A DNA stretch of 64,000 nt from Nitrospina sp. (GTDB taxonomy: Bacteria; Nitrospinota; Nitrospinia; Nitrospinales; VA-1): the NCBI GenBank assembly GCA_018697205.1, contig JABHTG010000135.1:1-64000 (forward strand). The letters are read 5' to 3'. The position numbers and the translations under genes are program-made. Positions 53,893 to 63,012 of the stretch are shown here, one piece after another. The notes below the pieces were generated by a model, which ran no database searches, was not told the DNA's origin, and worked only from the letters and a program-made list of their open reading frames with translations. Within the stretch, counting starts at the first letter, position 1. Each line of letters begins with the position of its first letter.

Positions 53893-55734
53893 ATGAACCC
53901 AAAAATATTAGACTTTTTTTCTAAAAATGAAATTCAACCTGACTCAAACCTCGTACTAAAGCACCTACGCGTACTAAAAGAAATGGTCCGTATAGATAGT
54001 CGTAGCTTCAGCGTCAATGAGTTTGAAGGAGATCGAAAAACTCCTTCTGACATGAAGGAAATATTAGGCTGCGCTAGTAAATATCTTCAACAAATAGGAT
54101 TTAAGAATATAAAAATTAATACACCACCTGAAAAGGCTATCAACGCTACTCCCATATTGCTAGCTGAACTTTCAGTTTCACCAAGCAAACCTACTCTTCT
54201 TTTTTATGCGCATCTGGATAAGCAACCTTACATGGATGATGATAAGTTCAAAAAATGGAGCGGAATTGCACCTACCGAACTAACTTGGAACCGAGATAAT
54301 ACAAGAGCCTATGGTAGAGGTGCCGCTGATGATCTGAGTGGTGTCATCTCAATAGGAATGGCGGTTGATGCTCTCTTAAGAGCTATCGAAACCAACCCAG
54401 AAAACCTTTCTAAAAATAAACTCCAAGCATTACCCTGTAATATAAAAATTCTTTACGAAACTGAGGAAGAGTGTGGATCTCACTCTTTAACTGAACAAAT
54501 TTCACAGAATCAAAGATTTTTTAATGATATCGATTGTGTGGTCATTACTGATGTAATTAACCCTGCCACCGGCTACCCAGGGCTCACTACATCACTTCGA
54601 GGTATTACACAGTTAGAGGTCTCTGTTGACCCCAGTCCCGCAGCGATCCTAGATCCCCAAACAGCCCTGTATAAACTATTAGCTACATTGATAAAGGAGG
54701 ATCACTCTCTGGCTATCGATTTAATCGTTGACGCCGATATACTTATAACCGAAGAGGAAAGAATAGGACTTTCACATGTCCCAACAACTATTAACTTATT
54801 AAGAGATTCAGCGGGTTTACTACCAGAAACTAGCCTTACCGTTTCAGCTGAAGTAACGTCTATATTGGAAGCCCAACTCAGAAAGTCTGCCGTCAATGTC
54901 AGGCCAGGGCAACGGGTTTCGGGCAGCATTATTTTTGGGCGCGCTGGAGCCAGAATTCGTTTTCATTCATGCTCCAATCCCGAGGCACTTCAATTAAAGC
55001 TACTAGAGTTTTTTAAAAAAAATAACCCATTTAATCTCAAAATAACCTTACGAAGATTTGCAGAGGACTCGAAATTTACTTCATTCGACTTGATTTTAGT
55101 ATCATCAAACAAAGACCCGCACTCTGGGGTAAATGGGGGGCCCTTTCCAGTGGCAGAATTACAGTTGGCTCGTATGATTGACCAGTTAATAAAAAGTGAC
55201 GGCTCTCTTTCGCCTGAAATTCAAAAAATTTGTAGCACAACTTTCAAAAAAACAGTAATTGAAACCAGTTCCCTGTTGGTAGAGGAAGACGGAACAACAA
55301 AAATCTTTGATGACCCTAGCGCTAGAGCCATAGTGGAAATCCGCCTCGCGCCAGGAAATCAGGAAAAAAAAGCTGGAATTGCTCTCAAAAAATACTTACA
55401 AAAAAAACTACCTAAAGATTACAACATGCAAATTAAATTCGATAGAGGAGCTAACCCCTGGATCACGCCTATAACACATCCCGTATTCCCAATCACGTTG
55501 GAAGCCTTAGAAATGGGATATAATCGCAAGCCATGTATTTTTGGCTGTGGGGGCTCAATACCTTTTGTCGCCAAGCTAACTGAAGCCATACCTGGAGCTC
55601 AGCCCATATGCCTTGGACCCTATGACCCTGAATCTCGTATGCACGAACCCGGAGAAAGTCTTTCGCTAATCGACTTATTAGGTTGCACAAGATCTATCCT
55701 TCACCTAATAGCTAGAATAAATAAAGCATATTAA
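53893..55734 (+). CDS. M20-family metallopeptidase
   Basis: The protein has 613 residues from the ATG at 53893, chosen because AGGTG sits seven nt upstream; a TTG at 53875 lies before that site and is rejected. The M20 metal and catalytic residues are H107 and D109 (YAHLDKQPYMDD), a bridging Asp in GRGAADDLSG (D146/D147), and the general-base Glu pair in LYETEEECGS (about 191-193). A late CGGSIPFVAKLTEAIP and GPYDPESRMHEPGESLS segment has the distal His. It is longer than usual dipeptidases because of an expanded central lid domain (about 290-450). The substrate is likely a dipeptide or N-acyl amino acid. Confidence 0.88.
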   Translation: MNPKILDFFSKNEIQPDSNLVLKHLRVLKEMVRIDSRSFSVNEFEGDRKTPSDMKEILGCASKYLQQIGFKNIKINTPPEKAINATPILLAELSVSPSKPTLLFYAHLDKQPYMDDDKFKKWSGIAPTELTWNRDNTRAYGRGAADDLSGVISIGMAVDALLRAIETNPENLSKNKLQALPCNIKILYETEEECGSHSLTEQISQNQRFFNDIDCVVITDVINPATGYPGLTTSLRGITQLEVSVDPSPAAILDPQTALYKLLATLIKEDHSLAIDLIVDADILITEEERIGLSHVPTTINLLRDSAGLLPETSLTVSAEVTSILEAQLRKSAVNVRPGQRVSGSIIFGRAGARIRFHSCSNPEALQLKLLEFFKKNNPFNLKITLRRFAEDSKFTSFDLILVSSNKDPHSGVNGGPFPVAELQLARMIDQLIKSDGSLSPEIQKICSTTFKKTVIETSSLLVEEDGTTKIFDDPSARAIVEIRLAPGNQEKKAGIALKKYLQKKLPKDYNMQIKFDRGANPWITPITHPVFPITLEALEMGYNRKPCIFGCGGSIPFVAKLTEAIPGAQPICLGPYDPESRMHEPGESLSLIDLLGCTRSILHLIARINKAY

Positions 55735-55753
55735 ATCTACACCTATTTAGCTT

Positions 55754-56779
55754 TCATTTTTTATTTTCAACAGGCCCTACAATAGTTTTATTTCTTCCAC
55801 TCTTCTTTGCTTTATAGAGCGCTTGATCTGCCACGGCTACTAACTGTTCGGTATTTTTCATAGACTCTTTATTTAACTCAGCAATGCCACAGCTTGCAGT
55901 CACAGAAAAATTAGATTCCTTTCCAGTAAAGCTCATATTCATCATTTCTTCTCTCACACGCTCGGCGATATTAAAAGCACCCTGAGCATCCGACTGAGGA
56001 AGAATCATTAAAAACTCTTCTCCTCCATACCTAGCTGCAATGTCATTAGAACGACAAAATTTTTTCAACAAAAAGGCAACGGCTATGAGAATCTCATCTC
56101 CTTTTTGGTGACCATAAGTATCATTTACATCTTTAAAGTTGTCCACGTCTAAAAGAATCACTGATAACGGAGAATTGTACCGCGTACTCCGTTCGAACTC
56201 ACTTAGCAAAGATTTCTCCATATCTTGGCGGTTTGAAATTCCTGTCAATCCATCGGTCACCGCTAAATTCTTTGTCTGTTCATATAAAACTGCGTTACTG
56301 ATCGACAGCGCGATAAATTCAGATAGGTTTAAAATAAAGTCTAGGTCGCTAACGTCGAATGGATCTTGGTCTACATCATTAATATTTAACACACCCACTA
56401 TTTCTTTTTCGATCATTAGAGGAATTGATACAAAATAACCCTTTTTAAAAAGTGGATTGTCTGCTCCCCGGTAATACGAAGAAGTAGAAAAATTCTGCTC
56501 TCGGATATATTGACCACGTAAGATAGCAGCTTCCATGATTGGGGAACTCGATAAAGAAATTGAAAAAAAACTCTCTATCTCTGGGTGGTTGTGGCACATC
56601 AAATTCAATTTTCGTTTGTCCTTGTCGTAAAGGAATAATGTGAAATAGTCTATCGCGAAGACTGAAGGGAGACGGCTAATAAGCACTGAGGAGATCTCAT
56701 CCAAGCTTAATAAACTTATAGCCCTATGAAGGTCAATAAGTTCCTGATAACGAGGATGACCCAATTTATTTTTGCTCAT
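55754..56779 (-). CDS. GAF-GGDEF diguanylate cyclase
   Basis: The protein has 341 residues. A GAF sensory domain (about 15-165) precedes a GGDEF domain (about 170-335). The active-site motif is GGEEF at 252-256, and the product-inhibition I-site RxxD is intact at R243-D246. Other signatures are LAVTDGLTGISNRQDME, VILLDVDNFKDVNDTYGHQKGDE and ADQALYKAKKSGRN. It should make cyclic di-GMP in response to a ligand or redox signal at the GAF domain. It is divergent from the AMIN/TPR operon, and the dyad at 56845-56862 lies about 70 bp upstream of its start, so it could be co-regulated. Confidence 0.92.
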   Translation of the reverse strand: MSKNKLGHPRYQELIDLHRAISLLSLDEISSVLISRLPSVFAIDYFTLFLYDKDKRKLNLMCHNHPEIESFFSISLSSSPIMEAAILRGQYIREQNFSTSSYYRGADNPLFKKGYFVSIPLMIEKEIVGVLNINDVDQDPFDVSDLDFILNLSEFIALSISNAVLYEQTKNLAVTDGLTGISNRQDMEKSLLSEFERSTRYNSPLSVILLDVDNFKDVNDTYGHQKGDEILIAVAFLLKKFCRSNDIAARYGGEEFLMILPQSDAQGAFNIAERVREEMMNMSFTGKESNFSVTASCGIAELNKESMKNTEQLVAVADQALYKAKKSGRNKTIVGPVENKK

Positions 56780-56844
56780 TGATAGAACCCCATTTTAGAA
56801 GGCAGATAAAGAACGTCGTGATCTCTTCAAAAAATCCACCAAAA

Positions 56845-56862
56845 TTGTCAAAAAAATGACAA
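56845..56862. promoter_or_regulatory. Dyad TTGTCA-N6-TGACAA, likely enhancer site of the sigma54 regulator
   Basis: Perfect 6-bp arms TTGTCA (56845-56850) and TGACAA (56857-56862) flank six A. The core TGTCA-N6-TGACA recurs at 62304-62319, again upstream of a sigma54 promoter. This copy is about 128 bp (centre to -24) upstream of the promoter at 56980. NtrC-class activators bind such dyads at this distance. Confidence 0.7.
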
Positions 56863-56979
56863 AGATCATTCTCTTAATCAACTATTGTGTTTTTATTAAT
56901 TATGAAAATACCCCTAACTCTATTTTTTTTATGGCCTTGACTGTAATCTCTACAACTCCCTAAAGAAGTATTTCACAAC

Positions 56980-56995
56980 TGGTATAAAAATTGCT
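56980..56995 (+). promoter_or_regulatory. Sigma54 promoter of the AMIN/TPR-kinase-regulator operon
   Basis: TGGTATAAAAATTGCT matches TGGYAYRNNNNTTGCW at every position. GG (56981-56982) and GC (56993-56994) have the required 10-nt spacing. Transcription should start near 57006, 36 nt before the ATG at 57042. Confidence 0.8.
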
Positions 56996-57041
56996 CTACT
57001 ATAATGACAATTGGCAACTCATACTCTTATAGTAAGATATC

Positions 57042-59633
57042 ATGAATCTTGTTAAAAAAAATAGATCAATCATATCTCTGTTTCTTGCTTCGATAGTTTT
57101 TTTCATTATTAGTGGAGAAAAAGCCCACGGACAAGAACACGCCGTGGGAGAGCCCACTAAAGCAAAACAAATCAATAAGATTCGAATTGGCCCACATCCA
57201 AAATACACACGCCTGCTTTTGGATATTTCGGGACCCGTGCAGTACGAAGTAAATGCTAATTTTTCAGAAAAAAAAATTAACCTTATTTTTGATAGCACTT
57301 CAGTAACGCCAAAAGTACAATCGAAAAAATATCGAGATAAAAATCTTGCTGCAATTGACGTTCAGTCCAATGAAGGGGGAATTACCTTAACTCTTCATTT
57401 AATCAATTCAAATACTCGTTTTTTTCACCATAAAAATACTTCTACCTCCCAGATAGTTCTAGATCTAAAGGGAACTACCAAGCCATTTCTCAAAACCAAA
57501 ATTGGCAAGGAAAAGCAAAAAAAAACAAAAACAAAACCAGAAAAAATCAAAGTAGCAAAAATGAAAGGCTTGTCTCCCGGACAGGTAAAAGAAGTAGTTT
57601 TAAAGAATGAAAAAGAAAAAAAAGATAATGGCTGGGAACAATATCAGAAAGCTTTAAAAGTTTATCAAGAAAGGAAGCTTGAGGATTACACAATTAAAGT
57701 TGAAAGCGAACCTGATCCAGAAACGGGGGAAACTGAAGAAATAGATAAAATTGAACCTGGAGCGATTTCATTATTTAGAAAGTACGCTAAAGACTATCCA
57801 AATAGTTCTCTTTTACCGAATATACTTTACCTACTTGCCGAAGCTGAGTTTCGAGTTGCATGGAAGCAAAAACACCCGAACTATGAAAAAGCTTTAGCTG
57901 CTTATAAGCATGCCACTAGAAAGTTTCCTAAGTCTCGCTTTTCTGATCATGCTCTCTATAAAATAGGCAATATCTTTGAGGAAATAGGCTATTCACTCGA
58001 AGCTAGAGTTTTGTATAACGAAGGTATCAATGGTAATAAAAAAAGTCTTTATAATACTGCACGCAAAAACAGTCTAGCCAATATGCTTTTAAAAGAAAAG
58101 CGCTATGACGATGCTTATAAAGCATTTCAAAAAATCCTAAAAAAATCTCCAAAATCTAACGAAGCTCAGTTGGCGATTATCACAATCGCTAACGAATATT
58201 TCAATCAAAAAGATTTTATCCGTGCACTAGATATCTATAATGAGGCTGTAAGGAGATGGCCCTCAGTAGTAAATAAAACACCGCTAATTTATAGCAATAT
58301 GGGAGAAATTTATTTCAAAAAAAGAGACTACCAAAAGGCTAGAAAGTTTTATTTCAATATGGTTAACATGGACCCTGCAAATAAAGAAGCGCATAGAGCT
58401 CTTAACCGTATTGGAGACCTTTATCTTATTCAAGGCAGAGAAATGGAAGCACTTTCAGTCTACGATCAGTCAGCTAAGCTTGATCCCGAAAATCGAGAGT
58501 CTCAATATGGGAAAATTCGTATGGCAGATATTGGGGTTCGTTATCCCAGGCTACCAGTAAATGAAGCGATTTTAGACGTTAATACTTATTTCAAACCACT
58601 AAAAGCTTATAACGAAATCTTGGAATCAGCCAAAGATATAGATATTCTAAGCGAAGTTACCATGAGCAAGGCAATAGCTTTATTAAAAGAACAAAACTAT
58701 CTTGAAGCGATTCAAGAGTTTAAAAAATTATTACCATTAGGTGAGGAGTCTAAGTTTTATCGTGATGCGACAAAATATATACACCAAGCTTTAGTATTCT
58801 TGGTAGATGGTTATGCAAAACAAGGGGGCGTTTTACCAATTCTTTATTCTTACACTGATTATGCTAGTCTTTCTATTGGAAAGATCAAAAGCTTAAAAAC
58901 ACTCTTACAAGTAGGGGAAGCCTATCAATCCTTGGGTATGCTACCCGAGGCTGTCCGGCTGTATGAAAAGGTAAAACAGTTAGATACTAGCAAGATGTAT
59001 AATGATAAAATTTTCCTTAACCTAGGGCAAATTCATTATGAAAGGGGAAATTACAGTGAAGCCGAGTTTGTAGCACGTAGCTTTCTAAAAAACTTTCCAC
59101 GCAGTCAAAAAACCCGTGAAGCCATGAAACTATTAGCTAAATCATTGAATGGACGACAAAAGCATGACGACGCTCTAGAAATTTATCAAAATATCCTAGA
59201 AAAATTTAAAAAATCTCCTGCAGAAATTCATTACCTTATGGCCACTTTGGAAGCGGGTCGTAACCAAAATACACAAGCAATAACCGCTTACGAAAAGACT
59301 ATCGACACCTTTGATCGTACTCAAAAGATAGTCCCAGATTATTTAAGAGAAGCTCATTACAAACTTGCAAACTCACTTTACCAAGAAGGTAAATACACCG
59401 AAAGCATAGATGCATTCGACGCAGCTATTAAATTATTTCCTAAGCACCCACACAGAAACTGGTCGGAATTTATATCAGCCGATGCACTCAAGAAAATTAA
59501 AAGTAATCAAAAAGCAACCGACCAGCTTAACCAATTAATTAAATCTAATCCAAAAAATGAGCTGATAAAAAAAGCCGCCCAATCACAACTTAAGGTAATG
59601 GAGTGGGAAAAAGAAAACACAAACCCCCTTTAA
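57042..59633 (+). CDS. Secreted AMIN-like/TPR protein
   Basis: The protein has 863 residues with a signal peptide (about residues 1-30). An AMIN-type beta domain (about 42-150) has IRIGPHPKYTRLLLDISGPVQY and VNANFSEKKINLIFDS. A Lys-rich linker follows (about 150-200). From about 235 on there are at least ten tetratricopeptide repeats, e.g. YEKALAAYKHATRKFPKS, YQKARKFYFNMVNMDP, YSEAEFVARSFLKNFP. AMIN domains often bind peptidoglycan, so a cell-wall or flagellum-linked scaffold is plausible. It leads an operon with the histidine kinase and sigma54 regulator, under the promoter at 56980. Confidence 0.83.
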   Translation: MNLVKKNRSIISLFLASIVFFIISGEKAHGQEHAVGEPTKAKQINKIRIGPHPKYTRLLLDISGPVQYEVNANFSEKKINLIFDSTSVTPKVQSKKYRDKNLAAIDVQSNEGGITLTLHLINSNTRFFHHKNTSTSQIVLDLKGTTKPFLKTKIGKEKQKKTKTKPEKIKVAKMKGLSPGQVKEVVLKNEKEKKDNGWEQYQKALKVYQERKLEDYTIKVESEPDPETGETEEIDKIEPGAISLFRKYAKDYPNSSLLPNILYLLAEAEFRVAWKQKHPNYEKALAAYKHATRKFPKSRFSDHALYKIGNIFEEIGYSLEARVLYNEGINGNKKSLYNTARKNSLANMLLKEKRYDDAYKAFQKILKKSPKSNEAQLAIITIANEYFNQKDFIRALDIYNEAVRRWPSVVNKTPLIYSNMGEIYFKKRDYQKARKFYFNMVNMDPANKEAHRALNRIGDLYLIQGREMEALSVYDQSAKLDPENRESQYGKIRMADIGVRYPRLPVNEAILDVNTYFKPLKAYNEILESAKDIDILSEVTMSKAIALLKEQNYLEAIQEFKKLLPLGEESKFYRDATKYIHQALVFLVDGYAKQGGVLPILYSYTDYASLSIGKIKSLKTLLQVGEAYQSLGMLPEAVRLYEKVKQLDTSKMYNDKIFLNLGQIHYERGNYSEAEFVARSFLKNFPRSQKTREAMKLLAKSLNGRQKHDDALEIYQNILEKFKKSPAEIHYLMATLEAGRNQNTQAITAYEKTIDTFDRTQKIVPDYLREAHYKLANSLYQEGKYTESIDAFDAAIKLFPKHPHRNWSEFISADALKKIKSNQKATDQLNQLIKSNPKNELIKKAAQSQLKVMEWEKENTNPL

Positions 59634-59696
59634 AGAACTTTTACGATCTTCTATAATGAGAATTAATATTGTTCTTCTAGACTCATCAACTTTCCT

Positions 59697-60917
59697 ATGA
59701 AAAACCCTCGTTCAGAAAAAAGTAGCCCTAGAGAAATTGCGATTCTTAATCAAGCATTTCAATCCTTCAATGAAGCTACGCAACAATTACAAAACTCTTA
59801 TGATGTACTTAATGAGGCTTTAGAAACAAACAAAAACTACCTGCATAATATTATGGAAAGTCTTCCCACAGGTGTAATCGTAGTTGATCAAAATAATGCT
59901 ATTAATACATTCAATAAAACTGCAGGCGCAATAACAGGCCTCGACCCAGAAACTTGCATTAACAAACAACTAAGTGAAGTCTTCACAACAGACCTTTTTG
60001 AAAAAATAGTTGGTCGAACAACCAAAGAAAAACAAAAGTCTCCCGTGATTGAAAGAGAAATCGAAACTCCTCATCATGGTAATATTTATACGCGTATTTC
60101 AACCTCTCCTGTTTTAGATAAAAAAAATAAGCAGATTGGGACAGTTCTCAATATAGAGGACATAACAGAGTTGCGCCGTCTGGGAGAAGAAGCCCAGCGC
60201 AACCGTCGCCTTAGAGCAACCGGAGAAATGGCCGCGGGTATAGCCCACGAAATAAGAAATCCATTGGGAAGCATTGAATTATTTTCATCACTACTTAAAA
60301 AAGATCTTAGTGAGGACCCCGATAAAAAACAAATTGTTGAACATATATCGGCCAGCGTGAAAAACATGGATAGAATTATTTCAAGTTTACTACTATTTGC
60401 AAAGTCTCCTCGACCGTCCCAACAACTATGCGATCTAAATGAACTGCTTAAAGACTTACTCAAAGACTCTTCTGCTATCCTGATCCCTCAAGGAATTAAC
60501 ACTATTTTTAGCTTTAGCGATAATGCCATTGCCAATGGCGACTCACATCTTCTTAAACAAGTTTTTATAAATCTCATCCGAAATGCTATCCAGGCTATGC
60601 CTGAGGGCGGTGACCTGACAATCACAACACAAAAAAGTCCCGACTTTGAAAAATCATCTGATCAACTTAACTATAGTCGACAATTTATAAAGGTTACTTT
60701 TGCTGATCAAGGTAAAGGTATTTCGGAGGAAAATCGAGCGAGTATTTTTAATCCTTTTTTTACAACAAAAGACCATGGAACGGGACTCGGCTTATCAATT
60801 TCTCATAACATTATAAAAGCTCACCAGGGGACTATTGATGTAGAAAACAAAGCGGGCAAAGGAGCCCAATTTATTCTTAAAATTCCATGTTGGGACCACG
60901 ACCTTGACAACAAATAA
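59697..60917 (+). CDS. PAS-domain sensor histidine kinase (FlrB/AtoS/NtrB-type)
   Basis: The protein has 406 residues with no transmembrane helix, so it is cytoplasmic. A coiled-coil N-terminus (about 10-50) precedes a PAS domain (about 50-160: SLPTGVIVVDQNNAINTFNKTAG). The phospho-acceptor is H184 in MAAGIAHEIRNPLGS. The ATPase domain has the N-box QVFINLIRNAIQAMPEG, G1 FADQGKGIS, and F/G2 FTTKDHGTGLGLSIS. It ends 14 nt inside the start of the response-regulator gene. The genetic setting next to flagellar genes suggests an FlrB/FleS-like role. Confidence 0.92.
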   Translation: MKNPRSEKSSPREIAILNQAFQSFNEATQQLQNSYDVLNEALETNKNYLHNIMESLPTGVIVVDQNNAINTFNKTAGAITGLDPETCINKQLSEVFTTDLFEKIVGRTTKEKQKSPVIEREIETPHHGNIYTRISTSPVLDKKNKQIGTVLNIEDITELRRLGEEAQRNRRLRATGEMAAGIAHEIRNPLGSIELFSSLLKKDLSEDPDKKQIVEHISASVKNMDRIISSLLLFAKSPRPSQQLCDLNELLKDLLKDSSAILIPQGINTIFSFSDNAIANGDSHLLKQVFINLIRNAIQAMPEGGDLTITTQKSPDFEKSSDQLNYSRQFIKVTFADQGKGISEENRASIFNPFFTTKDHGTGLGLSISHNIIKAHQGTIDVENKAGKGAQFILKIPCWDHDLDNK

Positions 60918-62280
60918 TTCTTCTAAAAATATTTTAGTCGTCGATGATGAAGTCGAAATGAGAATAGCACTCGAAACAACCCTAAAAAGGGAAGGCCATA
61001 GCATTACCATAGCTGAAAATGGCAAACAAGCCTTAGAAAAGTTGGAGGAAGATACTTTTGATTTAGTATTGACAGACGTAAAAATGCCCAAAATTAATGG
61101 CGTCGAGTTATTAAAGGCTCTTAAAAAAAAATCATCGCAAACAGTAGCCATTATGATGACGGCTTATGGTGATATTGATAATGCTGTTGAAACTATTAAG
61201 GCAGGCGCTTTTGATTATCTACTCAAACCATTTTCTGCAGAAATTCTTATAGCTACTGTAAATAGAGCTTTTATGGACAGTACTTCTACAAAAAACGTAC
61301 TTGTTCACCCTACACCTACAATAAGTAAAACTCCTAATCGTGAACGACGAATAATAACTCAAAATAAGAAAATGCTGGAGCTAATTAAGTTTGTTGAAAA
61401 TATTTCATACAGCAAGTCAACCGTCCTAATTATGGGCGATACCGGAACTGGCAAAGAAATGTTTGCTCGCTATATTCACCAGATGAGCCCCCGTGCACAA
61501 AAACCATTTATGGCAGTAAATTGTGCTGCTCTTCCTGAAGGTCTTCTTGAAACCGAATTATTTGGACACGAAAAAGGAGCTTTTACTGGAGCAATAGAAC
61601 GCAAAGATGGGAAATTTGAACTAGCTAATAAAGGAACTTTGTTGCTGGATGAGGTCACTGAAATGAGCTTACCCCTTCAAGCTAAATTATTACGCGTTTT
61701 ACAAGAACATGAAATAGACAAAGTTGGCGGGAGCAAGTCGGTCCCTGTTGATGTCCGTGTTGTCGCCACAACGAACAGAGACATCAAAGAGCGCATCAGA
61801 GAAAATCAATTCCGCGAAGATTTATATTATCGCTTGAATGTAATTCCCCTGAAACTAATTCCTCTAAGAGATAGAATTGATGACATTCAGACGCTAGCCG
61901 AGCATTTTATCGAAAAACACACTGCTGATCTAAATAAAAATATCTCCCACATTGCGACAGAAACTATCGAACTACTTAAAAAATACAGCTGGCCCGGCAA
62001 CGTGCGAGAACTAGAAAATATAATTGAAAGAGCAACTCTCATGTGCCATGAAAATACTCTACTCCCCTCTCACCTTTTCTTTGATGAAGAAGAAATAAAA
62101 ATCGAAACCCGTCCTCTCGAAACATTTAAAGGAACAATACACGATATGGAAAAAGAACTTATCACCCAAACTCTAGAAGAGGTCAATGGAAACAAAACAA
62201 AAGCTGCCGAAAATTTAGGCATCAGCATACGTACTCTTCGCAATAAACTAGCCTCTTACAAGAACCCCTTAAAAAGCTAA
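60904..62280 (+). CDS. Sigma54-activating response regulator (FlrC/FleR/NtrC-type)
   Basis: The protein has 458 residues. The receiver domain (about 8-120) has the acidic pair D14-D15 and phospho-acceptor D58 (LVLTDVKMP). The AAA+ domain carries Walker A GDTGTGKE (178-185), the sigma54-contact loop GAFTGA at 225-230, and Walker B LLLDEVTEM. The C-terminal Fis-type helix-turn-helix (about 415-455) reads GNKTKAAENLGISIRTLRNKL. The start is TTG overlapping the kinase gene by 14 nt; the next Met would delete the receiver. It is expected to bind the TGTCA-N6-TGACA dyads at 56845 and 62304 and activate the promoters at 56980 and 62453. Confidence 0.94.
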   Translation: MTTNNSSKNILVVDDEVEMRIALETTLKREGHSITIAENGKQALEKLEEDTFDLVLTDVKMPKINGVELLKALKKKSSQTVAIMMTAYGDIDNAVETIKAGAFDYLLKPFSAEILIATVNRAFMDSTSTKNVLVHPTPTISKTPNRERRIITQNKKMLELIKFVENISYSKSTVLIMGDTGTGKEMFARYIHQMSPRAQKPFMAVNCAALPEGLLETELFGHEKGAFTGAIERKDGKFELANKGTLLLDEVTEMSLPLQAKLLRVLQEHEIDKVGGSKSVPVDVRVVATTNRDIKERIRENQFREDLYYRLNVIPLKLIPLRDRIDDIQTLAEHFIEKHTADLNKNISHIATETIELLKKYSWPGNVRELENIIERATLMCHENTLLPSHLFFDEEEIKIETRPLETFKGTIHDMEKELITQTLEEVNGNKTKAAENLGISIRTLRNKLASYKNPLKS

Positions 62281-62303
62281 ACAATGCTATATTTGTCTTG
62301 ACC

Positions 62304-62319
62304 TGTCAAATAAATGACA
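62304..62319. promoter_or_regulatory. Dyad TGTCA-N6-TGACA, second likely enhancer site
   Basis: TGTCA (62304-62308), AATAAA, TGACA (62315-62319), the same architecture as at 56845-56862. It lies about 142 bp upstream of the -24 element of the flgC promoter, and 24 bp after the stop codon of the regulator gene itself. Confidence 0.7.
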
Positions 62320-62452
62320 TGCTTTGCCTCCCCCCAATCCAAAATAATCGCACTTAAAAAAATATTCTCCACCTCAAAAAAAAATAAGCCTTTAAAAGCA
62401 ATAGTTTAATAAAGTTTCTAAAAGTACGTATAAAAAAACCCTTACCTAATTT

Positions 62453-62468
62453 TGGTATGGTTATTGCT
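62453..62468 (+). promoter_or_regulatory. Sigma54 promoter of the flgC-fliF operon
   Basis: TGGTATGGTTATTGCT matches TGGYAYRNNNNTTGCW at every position, with GG at 62454-62455 and GC at 62466-62467 spaced by 10 nt. Transcription should start near 62479, about 64 nt before the flgC ATG. Confidence 0.82.
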
Positions 62469-62542
62469 TTATTAAAACGTATACAAAGTGCAATGTTCAT
62501 TAAGAGGCACAAATTAATCACCTACTTGGAAGGTAGAAGGCA

Positions 62543-62980
62543 ATGGATTTTTTAACATCAATGAAAATCAGTTCATCTGGATTGAACGTTCAACGCAAAC
62601 TTATGGAAACGGTTTCTAGTAATCTCGCAAATATCGAAACCACACGTACACCAGAAGGAGGTCCTTACAGACGCAAAGAACTCGTTGTCACAGCACAACC
62701 ATTTGAAAATAGTCTCAATGAAGCATTGAAGTCTGAACTTGGAGAAAATGTTTTGCAATCTATGATTACAGAAATCATAGAAGACCAAAGTGAGCCTCGG
62801 TTAGTATTTAATCCCAATCACCCCGATGCCAATGAAGCAGGTTATGTAGCAATGCCTAATGTTGATCTGATGACAGAAATGGTAAACCTTGTAACAAGTA
62901 CAAGGGGATTCGAGGCAAACGTCACTGCTATGAATGCTACTAAGTCAATGGCTCAACGAGCTATCGAACTTGGAAGATAA
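62543..62980 (+). CDS. flgC: Flagellar basal-body rod protein FlgC
   Basis: The protein has 145 residues, the normal length for the proximal-rod protein. The N-terminal SSGLNVQRKLMETVSSNLANIETT is the conserved rod/hook signature, and NPNHPDANEAGYVAMPNVDLMTEMVNL with the C-terminal helix MNATKSMAQRAIELGR are FlgC-specific. GGAAGG lies ahead of the ATG. FlgB normally precedes flgC and FliE follows it, but neither is present here: the gene directly follows the sigma54 promoter and is followed by fliF. Confidence 0.95.
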   Translation: MDFLTSMKISSSGLNVQRKLMETVSSNLANIETTRTPEGGPYRRKELVVTAQPFENSLNEALKSELGENVLQSMITEIIEDQSEPRLVFNPNHPDANEAGYVAMPNVDLMTEMVNLVTSTRGFEANVTAMNATKSMAQRAIELGR

Positions 62981-63012
62981 AATAATTAAAAAAACTCTAA
63001 CAAAAAAATATC

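Noticed and set aside
60795-61151. A 118-codon minus-strand frame over the kinase/regulator junction
   Set aside because: It runs antisense to the receiver domain and kinase ATPase domain, both of which are complete.
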